This document shows, in pieces, positions 1-8,843 of a stretch of 64,000 nt of DNA. Each line of letters begins with the position of its first letter. Position 1 is the stretch's first letter. The stretch is from Paraburkholderia unamae (GTDB lineage Bacteria; Pseudomonadota; Gammaproteobacteria; Burkholderiales; Burkholderiaceae). The notes beneath the pieces are model-generated. The model was not told where the DNA came from, ran no database searches, and worked only from the letters and a program-made list of their open reading frames with translations. A program made the translations under genes and the position numbers. Location of the stretch: contig NZ_QLSU01000039.1 in assembly GCF_003268775.1 (NCBI RefSeq), forward strand, positions 22,792 through 86,791. Direction: 5' to 3'.

Positions 1-265
1 CATGGGCGACGAAGCGGGCCTGCACTTCGTGCTCGGGCTGCCCGACAGCGCCGACGACCGCGCTGTCACCGCCGCCGCGTACGACGCGGGCGTGATCGTG
101 CGGCCGCTTGCGGCTTACTATAGCGGGCGCCAGGATCGCAAAGGATTGCTAACGGGTTACGCATGCGTGCCGCATGAGCAGATCGAGCCGGCGTTTGCGA
201 CGCTCGCCCAGGTGATCGAAGAACACGCGTTTGCCAGCCCGCAAAAACTGCGGCGCGCCGGTTGA
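1..265 (+). CDS. MocR/PdxR-like PLP aminotransferase-fold protein, C-terminal fragment
   Basis: Only the last 87-88 residues are present; the gene begins before the window. The fragment has the small-domain signature of class I/II aminotransferases fused to GntR-type regulators: a GLHFVLGLP strand, then GVIVRPLAAYY, then a GLLTGYACVP turn and a terminal helix. In MocR-type proteins this part folds around pyridoxal phosphate and usually serves regulation rather than transamination. The N-terminal DNA-binding part cannot be seen, so a plain aminotransferase is possible. The gene is convergent with the DUF748 gene, whose stop lies 42 bases away, and no clear terminator lies between them. Confidence 0.6.
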   Translation, partial: MGDEAGLHFVLGLPDSADDRAVTAAAYDAGVIVRPLAAYYSGRQDRKGLLTGYACVPHEQIEPAFATLAQVIEEHAFASPQKLRRAG

Positions 266-307
266 ACCGTAGCGCGCCGCCAGGGAGTCGAGCCGTGAAA
301 TCGCCGC

Positions 308-3300
308 TTATTTCAGGCCGAAATCCACCCGCGTGGTCGCGCCCTTGTCGTCGATACCCTTCGCGTCCAGCTTCGGCGCGACGACGAACACGCGGCTCGG
401 ATCGACCTTGCCTTCGAAATACTGCTGCACCGCTTGCGCGCGTTCTTGCGCGAGATTGCGCAAGGTGGCGTCGTCAACGGGCGCGTGCTCGGCCAGCGCC
501 TGCTTCATGTCGTCCACGGGCAGTGTCTTCGTGAAGCCGATCATGTTGTGCGGCTTCTTGAAGTCCGCGTCCTTATAGGCCTTGGTGAGATATTTCGCGT
601 ACTCCTTGTCATCCACCTTGACCTGCGAGGTATCCACGCTTTCGCCGTTGCCCACGGTGTCCTTCACCTTCGCCAGACGCACGAGGCGGTCCACGTAGCG
701 CTCGCGCAGCGCGGGCGTGTCCACGGCCGGATCGACGCGGCCGATCAGGTCGATCTTGATCGAAGGCTTGTCGTCGAGCGCCTTGGCAATGGTGTCGAGC
801 TTCTTGTTGTCCGCGTCGCTCAGCGTGGCCGTGCCGGGCGCGAACTCCACGTAGCCCAGTTCCTCGCCGCCGCCGCCGAACGCGTTGGCAAGCAGCGTGA
901 ACGGCGCGGTCACCGCCTTCGCGATGAGATTCAGCACGGCCTTCCAGATCAGACCGCCCAGGCTGAACTCGGGGTTCGAGAGCGAGCCCGACACCGGAAT
1001 GTTCACGTCGATCTCACCCTTGCGATTCTTGAGCAGCGAGATGGCGAGCCGCACCGGCAGCTTCGTGGCCGTGTCGTTCTGCACATGGTCGCCGAACGTG
1101 AGCTGGTCGATGAAGATATGGTTGTTCGCCGTGAGCTGGTCGTTGGCGAGCTGGTAGTGCAGATCGACGTTGAGCTTGCCCTTCGTGATCGGATAGCCCG
1201 CGTACTTGGCCGAGTACGGCGTGAGGTTCGTGAGCTCGATGTCGTGCGCGCTCGCCGTGAGGTCGAGCGAGGGCTTCTCGATGAGCGGGTTCACCGTGCC
1301 CTTGATCGAGAGCGGCCCGTTCGCCGCGAGCTTGGCCGACACATCCACGGGCGCGGGCGTGGTCGACTCGGTGCCGAACGCCCCGACCGTGCCATGGATC
1401 TGCACGAGGTCGGCGGTGTAGTTCGGCTTGATGAAGTTGTCCGTGTAGTTCACGCGGCCGTCTTGCAGCACGAGTTCGCCGAAGTGCATGCGCACGGGGT
1501 TCTTCGGCGGCTGCGCGGCCTGCACCGTGGGCGGCGCGGATGCCGCCGCCGGTGCGGACGCCGTTTGCACGGGCGCGCTCGCCGCCTGCGGCGTGAGCGG
1601 CACGGGTTCGCGGCCGCCGTCCTTGCCGGCGTTCGCGTCCTGCGTGAGCGACTGCGCCGCGCCGGTTTGATGCGCAACCACGTCCTTGAGATTGAGCTTG
1701 CCCTGCGCATCGAGCAGCACGCGCCCGTAGAAGCCCGTGAAGGTCACGCGGCTCGCGTCCACGTCGGTGCCGCGCGCGTCGTCGTAGTTCGCCTTGAGGT
1801 TCGTGAGCGCGAGCGAGCGCCAGCCCGCGAACGGGCCCGAGGTCGCCTTGTCGAGCATGCGCACGTCCACGAGCGCCGCGTCGCCGCGGTAGTTCGCCTT
1901 GAGCGCCTTGCCCTGCTCCACCGCCAGTTGCCCTTTCATGTTGAGCAGCGCGCTCGCGATCACCGCATTGAGCTGATTGCCGAAATACGGCTCGAACGCG
2001 GCGGCGTCGAGGCGGTTCGCGTCGATCTTCAGTTGTGCCTTGAGCGGCGTGGGGTTCACGTTGCCGCTCAGCGCGAGCGTGCCCTTGCGGTTGACGGTCG
2101 CCTTCAGCTCGATCGGCAGCGGGTGTTTCAGGTCGTCGCTGATCTGCTGGATCTTCAGGTCGAACGGCGTGACGGCGAGCTTCACCGGCCGCTGCGTCGA
2201 GTTGTCCGTGAAGTTGATCGTGCCGTTGCTCAGCGTGAACGCGTCGATCGTGTAGCGCCACTCGGGGCCTTCCTGCACCGACTTCTGCGCCGCGCGAATG
2301 GCGGTGCGCTCGGGCGCGGCCTGGCGCGTGGCGGCAAGCTGCGCGAGGTCGATCTTGCCGTCCTTCTGGCGCTGCGCGTTCAGCACGAGACCGGTCAGGT
2401 CCACGGAGGCGATCTGCGCCTTGCGCGCGGCGAGGTCGACGCCGCTCACCTGCACCGTGCCCTGAGCGAGCGTGATGGCAGGCGCCTTCGCGCCGCGCGG
2501 CGCGAGCTTGAGCGATTCGAGGCCGAGCGTGCTCTCGCCGACCTGCACGGCGGCGGGCTGCTGCGCCCAGTCGGCCTTGAGCGTGGACGTGAGGTTCAGC
2601 TTGCCGTCCAGGATCTGCGCGCCGCTCAGGTTGTCGATATACGGTTGCGCCTGTGGCAGGTTCACGGACTGAAGCGCGATATTGGCCTGGGCGTTCTTGC
2701 CGGCGAGGCTGAGCGTGCCCGACGCCTTCGCCGTGCCGCCGTCGCCCGCGTTGGTCGCAAACGTGAATGGCGCACCGGCTTTCGCGGTGGTCGAGAAGTT
2801 CGTGAGCGTGGTGGAAAGCTGGCTGAATTCGAAGTTCACCGGCCGCGCGGGAAGATCGTCGCGCACGTGCACCGTGCCGTTCGTGAGCGCGAACTGGCGG
2901 ATCGAGAGATCGAGCGGCGCGGGCTTCTCTTCGGCCGGCGCGGCCTGCGCGGCGGCGGCCCCCGATGCGCCGGAAGCGGCCACTGCCGCCGAAGCCGGCG
3001 CGGCGGCGGCTGCTTCCTTTTGCGCCGCCGGCGTGCCCATCAGCTTTTCGACGCTCAGCACACCTTGCTTGTCGCGCGCGACCCAGACGGTCGGCGCGTC
3101 GAGCCGGATCTCGTCGAAACGATAGACGTTGCCAAACGGTTCGAGCGAAGCCGCCGCCACATGCAGGCTGTGCGCGCCGAAAAACGGCGCGTTGGCGTTG
3201 TCGGCGGTGTCGATGTCGTCGAGGTCGGTGGTGCCCGACACGCGCAGCGTCGGCTTCTCGCCCGACATCACGAAGTCGAGCTTGAGGTTGGTCGAGAGCT

Positions 3301-4096
3301 TGCCGCTCTTCACCGTCACGGGCAGCTTCGTGGGCGCGTAGGTGAGCAGTTTCGGCACGTCGAGGTCGCTCAGGCGCAGCTCGACCTCCGACTCGCGCGT
3401 GGCCGAGAACGGCTTGGTCCTGCCGTCGATGGCGAGCGTGCTCGCGCCGTCGATGCGCGCGCGCAGCATCGGCTGGACGAAGATGTCGGTCTTGGACGGC
3501 AGCGTGGCGATGAACGGAATGCCGAGCGACCAGCGGTCGATCACGTGCTTTTCGTTGAGCAGGCGATCGTCGAAGGTGATCTGCCCGTTCTCGATACGGA
3601 TGTTGGAAACCGAGAACGGCGTGGGCTTGCTGTTCGGCTTCGAGGGCGTCGAGAACTTCTCGATGAGGTCGGAGAAGTTGAAGTGCTGCGCGTCGAGCCG
3701 CACGATTGTCGCGCGCGGCGAGTCGAGCCGCAGTTCGTCCACGATGGGCGCGGCGCGGAAGATCGACGACCACGAGGCCTGCACGACGGCGCGCGAGACA
3801 TCGAAGAACTCGCCGTTGCCGCCGCGCTCGCCGATATGCAGGCGATCCGCTTCCAGCCGCAGCGTGTACGGATTGAGCGAAATGCTGCCGATCGTGACGG
3901 GCCGGTCGAGCTGCTTGCTCAACTGCTGCTCGGCGACGTGCCGGATGATGGGTGGCGCGGCGAAGAAGCCGAGCAGCCCGAACACGATGAGAAAGATCAC
4001 GACGCCCGTGAGGATGCGCCGGGTGCGGGGCGCGCGCGCGACGGCGCGCACCGATTGCAAGGAAGAGTTCAGCGACGCTTTGTTCAGGCTTGCCAT
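308..4096 (-). CDS. DUF748 (AsmA-like) giant envelope protein
   Basis: The protein has 1262 residues from the ATG at 4096. A TTG eight codons upstream would also fit. A basic N-terminus precedes one membrane segment (about residues 25-46), followed by a long periplasmic part built of repeated beta-rich units with the DUF748 pattern (GSISLNPYTLRLEADRL near the membrane; INFTDNSTQRPVKL and VNYTDNFIKPNYTADL later). Ala/Pro-rich linkers interrupt it around residues 370-400 and 850-890. The last 183 residues, beginning at VEFAPGTATLSDADNKKLD, resemble an OmpA/MotB-type fold. AsmA-like proteins of this kind are thought to bridge inner and outer membranes in lipid transport or envelope maintenance. 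This role is inferred from the family; no substrate can be read from the sequence. It is followed by the convergent MocR-like gene. Confidence 0.85.
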   Translation of the reverse strand: MASLNKASLNSSLQSVRAVARAPRTRRILTGVVIFLIVFGLLGFFAAPPIIRHVAEQQLSKQLDRPVTIGSISLNPYTLRLEADRLHIGERGGNGEFFDVSRAVVQASWSSIFRAAPIVDELRLDSPRATIVRLDAQHFNFSDLIEKFSTPSKPNSKPTPFSVSNIRIENGQITFDDRLLNEKHVIDRWSLGIPFIATLPSKTDIFVQPMLRARIDGASTLAIDGRTKPFSATRESEVELRLSDLDVPKLLTYAPTKLPVTVKSGKLSTNLKLDFVMSGEKPTLRVSGTTDLDDIDTADNANAPFFGAHSLHVAAASLEPFGNVYRFDEIRLDAPTVWVARDKQGVLSVEKLMGTPAAQKEAAAAAPASAAVAASGASGAAAAQAAPAEEKPAPLDLSIRQFALTNGTVHVRDDLPARPVNFEFSQLSTTLTNFSTTAKAGAPFTFATNAGDGGTAKASGTLSLAGKNAQANIALQSVNLPQAQPYIDNLSGAQILDGKLNLTSTLKADWAQQPAAVQVGESTLGLESLKLAPRGAKAPAITLAQGTVQVSGVDLAARKAQIASVDLTGLVLNAQRQKDGKIDLAQLAATRQAAPERTAIRAAQKSVQEGPEWRYTIDAFTLSNGTINFTDNSTQRPVKLAVTPFDLKIQQISDDLKHPLPIELKATVNRKGTLALSGNVNPTPLKAQLKIDANRLDAAAFEPYFGNQLNAVIASALLNMKGQLAVEQGKALKANYRGDAALVDVRMLDKATSGPFAGWRSLALTNLKANYDDARGTDVDASRVTFTGFYGRVLLDAQGKLNLKDVVAHQTGAAQSLTQDANAGKDGGREPVPLTPQAASAPVQTASAPAAASAPPTVQAAQPPKNPVRMHFGELVLQDGRVNYTDNFIKPNYTADLVQIHGTVGAFGTESTTPAPVDVSAKLAANGPLSIKGTVNPLIEKPSLDLTASAHDIELTNLTPYSAKYAGYPITKGKLNVDLHYQLANDQLTANNHIFIDQLTFGDHVQNDTATKLPVRLAISLLKNRKGEIDVNIPVSGSLSNPEFSLGGLIWKAVLNLIAKAVTAPFTLLANAFGGGGEELGYVEFAPGTATLSDADNKKLDTIAKALDDKPSIKIDLIGRVDPAVDTPALRERYVDRLVRLAKVKDTVGNGESVDTSQVKVDDKEYAKYLTKAYKDADFKKPHNMIGFTKTLPVDDMKQALAEHAPVDDATLRNLAQERAQAVQQYFEGKVDPSRVFVVAPKLDAKGIDDKGATTRVDFGLK

Positions 4097-4194
4097 GCTT
4101 GCTTGCGGATGATGCGGCAACAGGCCCGCCGCGGGATGTGGGTCTGAGCTCAGGAATACGGGTGTGCCAGCAAGAGGGTATGCCGACAGCCGGA

Positions 4195-4220
4195 AGTATA
4201 GGTCCGATAGAAGATCGGAC
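4195..4220 (-). promoter_or_regulatory. palindrome beside a -10-like box upstream of the DUF748 gene
   Basis: A 7-bp inverted repeat, GTCCGAT (4202-4208) and ATCGGAC (4214-4220), with a 5-base spacer lies directly upstream of TATACT on the minus strand (4195-4200). The palindrome would sit in the -35/-10 spacer of a promoter reading into the DUF748 gene about 100 bases downstream. No good -35 box is seen, which would suit an activator-dependent or regulated promoter. A short hairpin that ends the upstream DUF1254 transcript is the alternative, but no T-run follows. Confidence 0.4.
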
Positions 4221-4354
4221 GGCGGTAAAACGCCGCTTTAGGGGGCGCTATTGCGCAACAAGAAGTAACGACGCGCGTGAACGTTGCGCGCTGCATAAAC
4301 GCGCGGGCGGCGGGACGCTCGATGCGTCCGCGCCGCCCGCGTTGCTGCCTGCGG

Positions 4355-5800
4355 TTACTGCCGCTCGACGGCGGGCGGCTGCCAGCTGCCGTCGGTCGCC
4401 TGCGGCTTCGCGGCGTAGAGGCGCAGCACGAGGCGGAAGTCGCCATGCGGCGCCGGCACCCAGTTCGCCCCGCCGCGCGGACGCTCGGCGCTCACGTGCA
4501 CGTCGAGCGAGCCGTCGCGGTTGCGCCGCGCGCCGCTGCGGTCGCCGAACGCCACGCGCACGGGCGCGTCGGCATCGAGCGCGCCGTCGGCCGTGTAGGC
4601 CGTGATCGACCAGAAGCCGCGCACCGGCGGCATCTGCTTCGCCGTGAAGTGGAGGGTGTAGCGGTTCGCGCCGCTGAGCGGATGACCGTCGCTGTCCTGG
4701 CTCACGCGCGCGCGCACTTCGTCGCGGCTCGTCGGCAGGCCGGGCGAGGTGTAGGCGGCGTAGGCGCGCAGCGCGTAGTCGGGGCCGTAGTTGCCCGCGT
4801 CGGCGCCCACCCACAGCCAACCGTTGCCCGCCAGCAGATTGGGCGGCGGCGTCGCGACGCGCGTGCGGCCGTCGGCGAGACCCGCCGTCACGACCGCGGC
4901 GTCCTTCGCGCCCGATGGCAGTTGCGCCGGGTCGCCCGCGCGCACGCCGATGTCGTCGAGAATCTTGAGCGCGTGCGAGTCGTCCGATGCGGGCGGGTTG
5001 TCTTCCAGCGCCTGGGCAAGCCGGTCGAAGAAGCCGCCCGCGTCGAGCGCCGCCACCTGGGCGAACGGCGTGCCCGACGCGACCGGATCGCCGCTTTGCG
5101 TGGCGCCGCCAGGCTCGTTGCCGCGCCCCCCCCGGGCCCCGCGGCTCGCGCGATCGTCCCAGGCGGAAAGCGGCGTTGCCTGCAAGCCGCGCTGCATCTT
5201 GCGCACGGCCGCGAGGTCGCCGCCGCCGCGCGTCTGGATGCGCGCGAGGAACCAGACATAGCGCGTGGTCACTTCCACGCGTTTCACCCGCGCGGGCAGC
5301 GTGCCCTTCCAGCCGACCGGAATGAACGCAATCGTTTGCGCTTTCAGACCGCTGACATGCTCGCCGGCGGGCGCGGCGCCCGTCGACCAGACCACGTTCG
5401 TCCACATGTCGAGCGCGCGCGCGTCCATGTAGCGGCCGTGCGTGTCGGGCAGCGTGACGAGCACGGGTTCGCGCGAAACGTCGAGCCAGCCGCTGGAAGC
5501 CAGCGTGTCCAGATTGGGTTCGGGCGGGCTCGATGCGCCGACCGGCGGCAGCGTTTGCGCATGGCGCAGCGTGTTAGGCGCGGCCTGGCCGGGGCCGCTG
5601 CCGGTCGCGGCGTCGCGCGACACGTCCATCAGCACGAGCGGATAGCCGAATACGTAGGAGTCGGAGACTTCGTCCTTCACCCAGCCATTGTTCTTCTGCG
5701 CCACACCGCCCGGCGCCGAGGCGCATCCGGCGATCAGGGCAACGCAGGCCAGCGCGCAGCCGCGGCGGTACCAAGAGAACTCTCGATGTATTGTTGTCAT
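4355..5800 (-). CDS. DUF1254/DUF1214 domain lipoprotein
   Basis: The 481-residue protein starts at the ATG at 5800, chosen because it gives a proper lipoprotein signal: basic start, hydrophobic run, then LIAGC with the lipidated Cys near residue 26. The longer reading to 5992 has no signal logic. The mature part shows the paired DUF1254 (near the N-terminus, with the typical YVFGYPLVLMDVSR motif) and DUF1214 (C-terminal, with GFWSITAY) domains. Proteins of this pair are widespread, mostly of unknown function, and usually periplasmic. No ribosome site is strong. It stands alone, downstream of nothing obvious, and is divergent from copA with about 300 bases between them. Confidence 0.8.
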   Translation of the reverse strand: MTTIHREFSWYRRGCALACVALIAGCASAPGGVAQKNNGWVKDEVSDSYVFGYPLVLMDVSRDAATGSGPGQAAPNTLRHAQTLPPVGASSPPEPNLDTLASSGWLDVSREPVLVTLPDTHGRYMDARALDMWTNVVWSTGAAPAGEHVSGLKAQTIAFIPVGWKGTLPARVKRVEVTTRYVWFLARIQTRGGGDLAAVRKMQRGLQATPLSAWDDRASRGARGGRGNEPGGATQSGDPVASGTPFAQVAALDAGGFFDRLAQALEDNPPASDDSHALKILDDIGVRAGDPAQLPSGAKDAAVVTAGLADGRTRVATPPPNLLAGNGWLWVGADAGNYGPDYALRAYAAYTSPGLPTSRDEVRARVSQDSDGHPLSGANRYTLHFTAKQMPPVRGFWSITAYTADGALDADAPVRVAFGDRSGARRNRDGSLDVHVSAERPRGGANWVPAPHGDFRLVLRLYAAKPQATDGSWQPPAVERQ

Positions 5801-6031
5801 TTGTTGGTTGTATGTGATGCAGGCGGTCCATGAAGTGACGTCGACCAGCATCCAACGCGACGCGCGGGCCCCCCCAGGGCCGTGGTGAAATGCGCGCAGC
5901 ATGGAGCCAATGCCGCCGGGTGGTATCGTAGCGCTCGCGCCTGGGCATGAAAAGACCGCAGTGTGGAATATTCCTTTCTGGTCGCCTGACATAAAAGCCC
6001 CTACGCGCCAGGGGACAGATTGCCGCGCCCC

Positions 6032-6062
6032 TTGACCTTCCCATGATGGGAACGTAGATACT
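6032..6062 (+). promoter_or_regulatory. CueR-type copper-responsive promoter of copA
   Basis: TTGACC (6032-6037) and GATACT (6057-6062) are separated by 19 bases, the elongated spacer typical of MerR-family promoters. Lying across it is a near-perfect inverted repeat: ACCTTCCCA (6035-6043), a 3-base centre, and TGGGAACGT (6047-6055), with one mismatch. This matches the known CueR operator (ACCTTCCC and its complement). CueR bound to Cu(I) untwists such promoters. No cueR gene is in the window, so it must lie elsewhere. Confidence 0.85.
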
Positions 6063-6100
6063 GCTTAATACCGATTACAGCAGGTATTCGTATAACCATC

Positions 6101-8572
6101 ATGAACGAACCCCTCGTAGCAGAGCGCACCGAAACCGGCGTGGCCGAACTCGAAATTCACGGCATGACGTGCGCCTCGTGCGCCATGCGTGTCGAGAAGG
6201 CGCTGGCGAAGGTGCCGGGCGTCACGCGCGCCTCGGTCAATCTCGCCACCGAAAAGGCCACCGTCGAAGCCGACAGCGGCCTCGCCCCCGCCGCGCTCGT
6301 CGCCGCCGTCGAAAAAGCCGGCTACGAAGCCGTGCCCGTCGCCACCGAAACCGCCTCGCTCGCCATTGGCGGCATGACCTGCGCCTCGTGCGCGAACCGC
6401 GTCGAGAAAGCGCTCGCGCGCGTGCCCGGCGTGGCCGGCGTGAGCGTGAATCTCGCCACCGAGCAAGCCACCGTCAACCTGCGCGCGCCGCTCACGGGCG
6501 CATTGCAGGACCAGCTCGTCGCCGCCGTGAAGAAGGCCGGTTACGAAGCGACGCCGCTCGCCGCCGAAGAAGACGCCGCCGCCCCCGCGAAAAACGCCGC
6601 CGCCGGCAACGAGGCGCGCCGCGAATGGCACGCCGTACTGATCTCGGCCGTGCTCACCGCGCCGCTCGTCTTGCCGATGTTCGGCCACTGGCTCGGCTTC
6701 GACTGGATGCTGCCCGCCCCGGCGCAGCTCGCACTCGCCGCCGTCGTGCAGTTCGTGTTCGGCGCGCGTTTCTATCGCGCGGCCTGGAAGGCCGTGCGGG
6801 CGGGCGCGGGCAACATGGACCTGCTGGTCGCGCTCGGCACGTCGGCCGCGTTCGGCGTGAGCGTCTACGCGATGCTTGCCCACCCCGGCGACATGGCGCA
6901 TCTGTACTTCGAGGCGTCGGCCGTCGTCATCACGCTCGTGCGCTTCGGCAAGTGGCTCGAAGCACGCGCCAAGCGCCAGACCACCGACGCGATCCGCGCC
7001 CTCAACGCGCTGCGCCCGGACCGCGCGCGTATCCGCATTGACGGAGCAAATGGCGTTAATGCAGAGGAGCGCGAAGTGCCGCTTGCGCAGGTGCGCGTGG
7101 GCACCGTCGTGGTCGTGCGCCCCGGCGAGCGCCTGCCCGTGGACGGCGTGGTACTGGAAGGCCGCAGCCACGTGGACGAATCGCTCATCACGGGCGAAAG
7201 CCTGCCGGTGCCCAAGGCGCCCGACGATCCCGTCACGGCCGGCTCGATCAACGGCGAAGGCGCGATCGCGGTGCGCACCACGGCCATCGGCGCGGAAACC
7301 ACACTCGCGCGCATCATCCGTCTCGTGGAGAGCGCGCAGGCCGAAAAGGCGCCGATCCAGCGTCTCGTGGACCGCGTGAGCGCCGTGTTCGTCCCCGCGA
7401 TTCTCGTGATCGCCGCCGTCACGCTGGGCGGCTGGCTCCTTGCGGGCGCGAGCGCCGAAACGGCGATTCTCAACGCCGTGGCCGTGCTCGTGATTGCCTG
7501 TCCGTGCGCGCTCGGCCTCGCCACGCCCGCCGCCATCATGGCGGGCACCGGCGTGGCGGCGCGCCACGGCGTACTCATCAAGGACGCCGAAGCGTTGGAA
7601 ACGGCGCACAACGTGAGCGTGGTCGCTTTCGACAAGACCGGCACGCTCACGCTCGGCCAGCCCTCGCTCACCGCGTTCGATGCGGCCGAAGGCCTCGCGC
7701 GCGGCGAAGCGCTCGCACTCGCTGCCGCCGTGCAGCGGCAAAGCGATCACCCGCTCGCGAAGGCCGTGGTGCAGGCCTATGAGGCTCAGGCGCAAGGGGC
7801 CGCGCTGCCCCTCGCCGCGCATGCCCGCGCGGTGCCGGGGCGCGGCGTGGAGGCCGAGGTGAACGGCCGGCTCCTCGCGATCGGCAGCGGCCGCTGGCTC
7901 GACGAACTGGCGCTCGCGGTACCGCCCGCACTCGCGGCGCGCGCGCAGCAACTCGAAGCGGCGGGCAACACGGTGTCCTGGCTCTTCGCCGCGCATGGCG
8001 ACGGCGTGCTCGCACTGCTCGCGTTCGGCGACACGGTGAAGCCCACGGCGCGCGAAGCGATCGCGAGCCTGAAGGCCTTGGGCATCCGCAGCGTGCTCGT
8101 GACGGGCGACAACGCGGGCAGCGCGGCGGCCGTGGCCGCGCAGCTCGGCATCGACGAGGTTCACGCGCAGGTGCTGCCCGACGACAAGGCGCGCACCATT
8201 CGCGATCTGAAGATGAAAAGCGGCGGCATCGTCGCGATGGCCGGCGACGGCATCAACGACGCCCCCGCGCTCGCCGCCGCCGACATCGGCATCGCCATGG
8301 CCACGGGCACCGACGTCGCCATGCACGCCGCCGGCATCACGCTCATGCGCGGCGACCCGTCGCTCGTCGCGGCCGCCGTCGATATCTCACGGCGCACCTG
8401 GCGCAAGATCCAGCAGAACCTGTTCTGGGCGTTCATCTACAACCTGATCGGGATTCCGCTCGCCGCGTTCGGCCTGCTCAACCCGATGCTCGCGGGCGCG
8501 GCCATGGCGTTCTCGAGCGTGAGCGTCGTGACCAACGCCCTGCTGCTCAGAACCTGGCGCGCACGGCGCTAA
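6101..8572 (+). CDS. copA: copper-exporting P1B-type ATPase CopA
   Basis: This 823-residue inner-membrane pump exports Cu(I) from the cytoplasm using ATP. Two N-terminal heavy-metal-binding domains carry GMTCASC at residues 21-27 and 91-97. The transport-site CPC motif is at 467-469, the actuator TGES at 364-367, the phosphorylated Asp in DKTGT at 511-515, the HP motif of the nucleotide domain in SDHPLA around 550, and GDGIND at 715-720. CPC with two GMTCxxC domains and a C-terminal MxxSS-type helix (AFSSVSVVTNALLL) fits Cu(I) rather than Zn/Cd. Expression should be copper-induced through the CueR-type promoter just upstream. A strong terminator follows, so it is probably a single-gene transcript. 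Confidence 0.95.
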   Translation: MNEPLVAERTETGVAELEIHGMTCASCAMRVEKALAKVPGVTRASVNLATEKATVEADSGLAPAALVAAVEKAGYEAVPVATETASLAIGGMTCASCANRVEKALARVPGVAGVSVNLATEQATVNLRAPLTGALQDQLVAAVKKAGYEATPLAAEEDAAAPAKNAAAGNEARREWHAVLISAVLTAPLVLPMFGHWLGFDWMLPAPAQLALAAVVQFVFGARFYRAAWKAVRAGAGNMDLLVALGTSAAFGVSVYAMLAHPGDMAHLYFEASAVVITLVRFGKWLEARAKRQTTDAIRALNALRPDRARIRIDGANGVNAEEREVPLAQVRVGTVVVVRPGERLPVDGVVLEGRSHVDESLITGESLPVPKAPDDPVTAGSINGEGAIAVRTTAIGAETTLARIIRLVESAQAEKAPIQRLVDRVSAVFVPAILVIAAVTLGGWLLAGASAETAILNAVAVLVIACPCALGLATPAAIMAGTGVAARHGVLIKDAEALETAHNVSVVAFDKTGTLTLGQPSLTAFDAAEGLARGEALALAAAVQRQSDHPLAKAVVQAYEAQAQGAALPLAAHARAVPGRGVEAEVNGRLLAIGSGRWLDELALAVPPALAARAQQLEAAGNTVSWLFAAHGDGVLALLAFGDTVKPTAREAIASLKALGIRSVLVTGDNAGSAAAVAAQLGIDEVHAQVLPDDKARTIRDLKMKSGGIVAMAGDGINDAPALAAADIGIAMATGTDVAMHAAGITLMRGDPSLVAAAVDISRRTWRKIQQNLFWAFIYNLIGIPLAAFGLLNPMLAGAAMAFSSVSVVTNALLLRTWRARR

Positions 8573-8620
8573 AGACACAAAACGCGCGCGAAATCTCGCC
8601 TCACGCGCGACGCCACCCCA

Positions 8621-8655
8621 GGGCGCAAACCGGTTTCCGGTTTGCGCCCTTTTTC
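8621..8655 (+). terminator. rho-independent terminator after copA
   Basis: A perfect 13-bp stem, GGGCGCAAACCGG (8621-8633) with its complement (8637-8649), encloses a 3-base loop and is followed by a T-rich run (8650-8654). It lies 49 bases after the copA stop codon. Confidence 0.93.
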
Positions 8656-8754
8656 ATTTTCCTGGGACGCCGAAGCATCCCACACTGTGCGAACTCCGGC
8701 GGACCTGCCGCTACGCCCCGCATGCGCCATTGCGGGCGTTTTCGCGTGCGTCCC

Positions 8755-8781
8755 TAAAGGATCGTCCGCGCGCGCCGTAAT
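8755..8781 (+). promoter_or_regulatory. sigma-28 (FliA)-like promoter of the first chemoreceptor
   Basis: TAAA (8755-8758), exactly 15 bases, then GCCGTAAT (8774-8781). The known FliA consensus is TAAA-N15-GCCGATAA. The -35 element and the GCCG half match fully; the rest of the -10 is weaker. The start codon lies 63 bases downstream. Confidence 0.65.
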
Positions 8782-8843
8782 GCGTCATGCCAGCGCCGCG
8801 AAGGCGCAGGTTCCTCTTTCCGTTTTCATCTGGAACCGATTTC

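Noticed and set aside
434..4147. Open frame of 1237 codons opposite the DUF748 gene
   Set aside because: It is the antisense shadow of a high-GC gene: Arg/His/Val-rich composition, no family motif, and the reverse strand has full DUF748 structure.
6065..8326. Open frame opposite copA, 753 codons
   Set aside because: Compositionally odd (His/Arg/Gly-rich) and lacks any motif; copA motifs on the other strand are complete.
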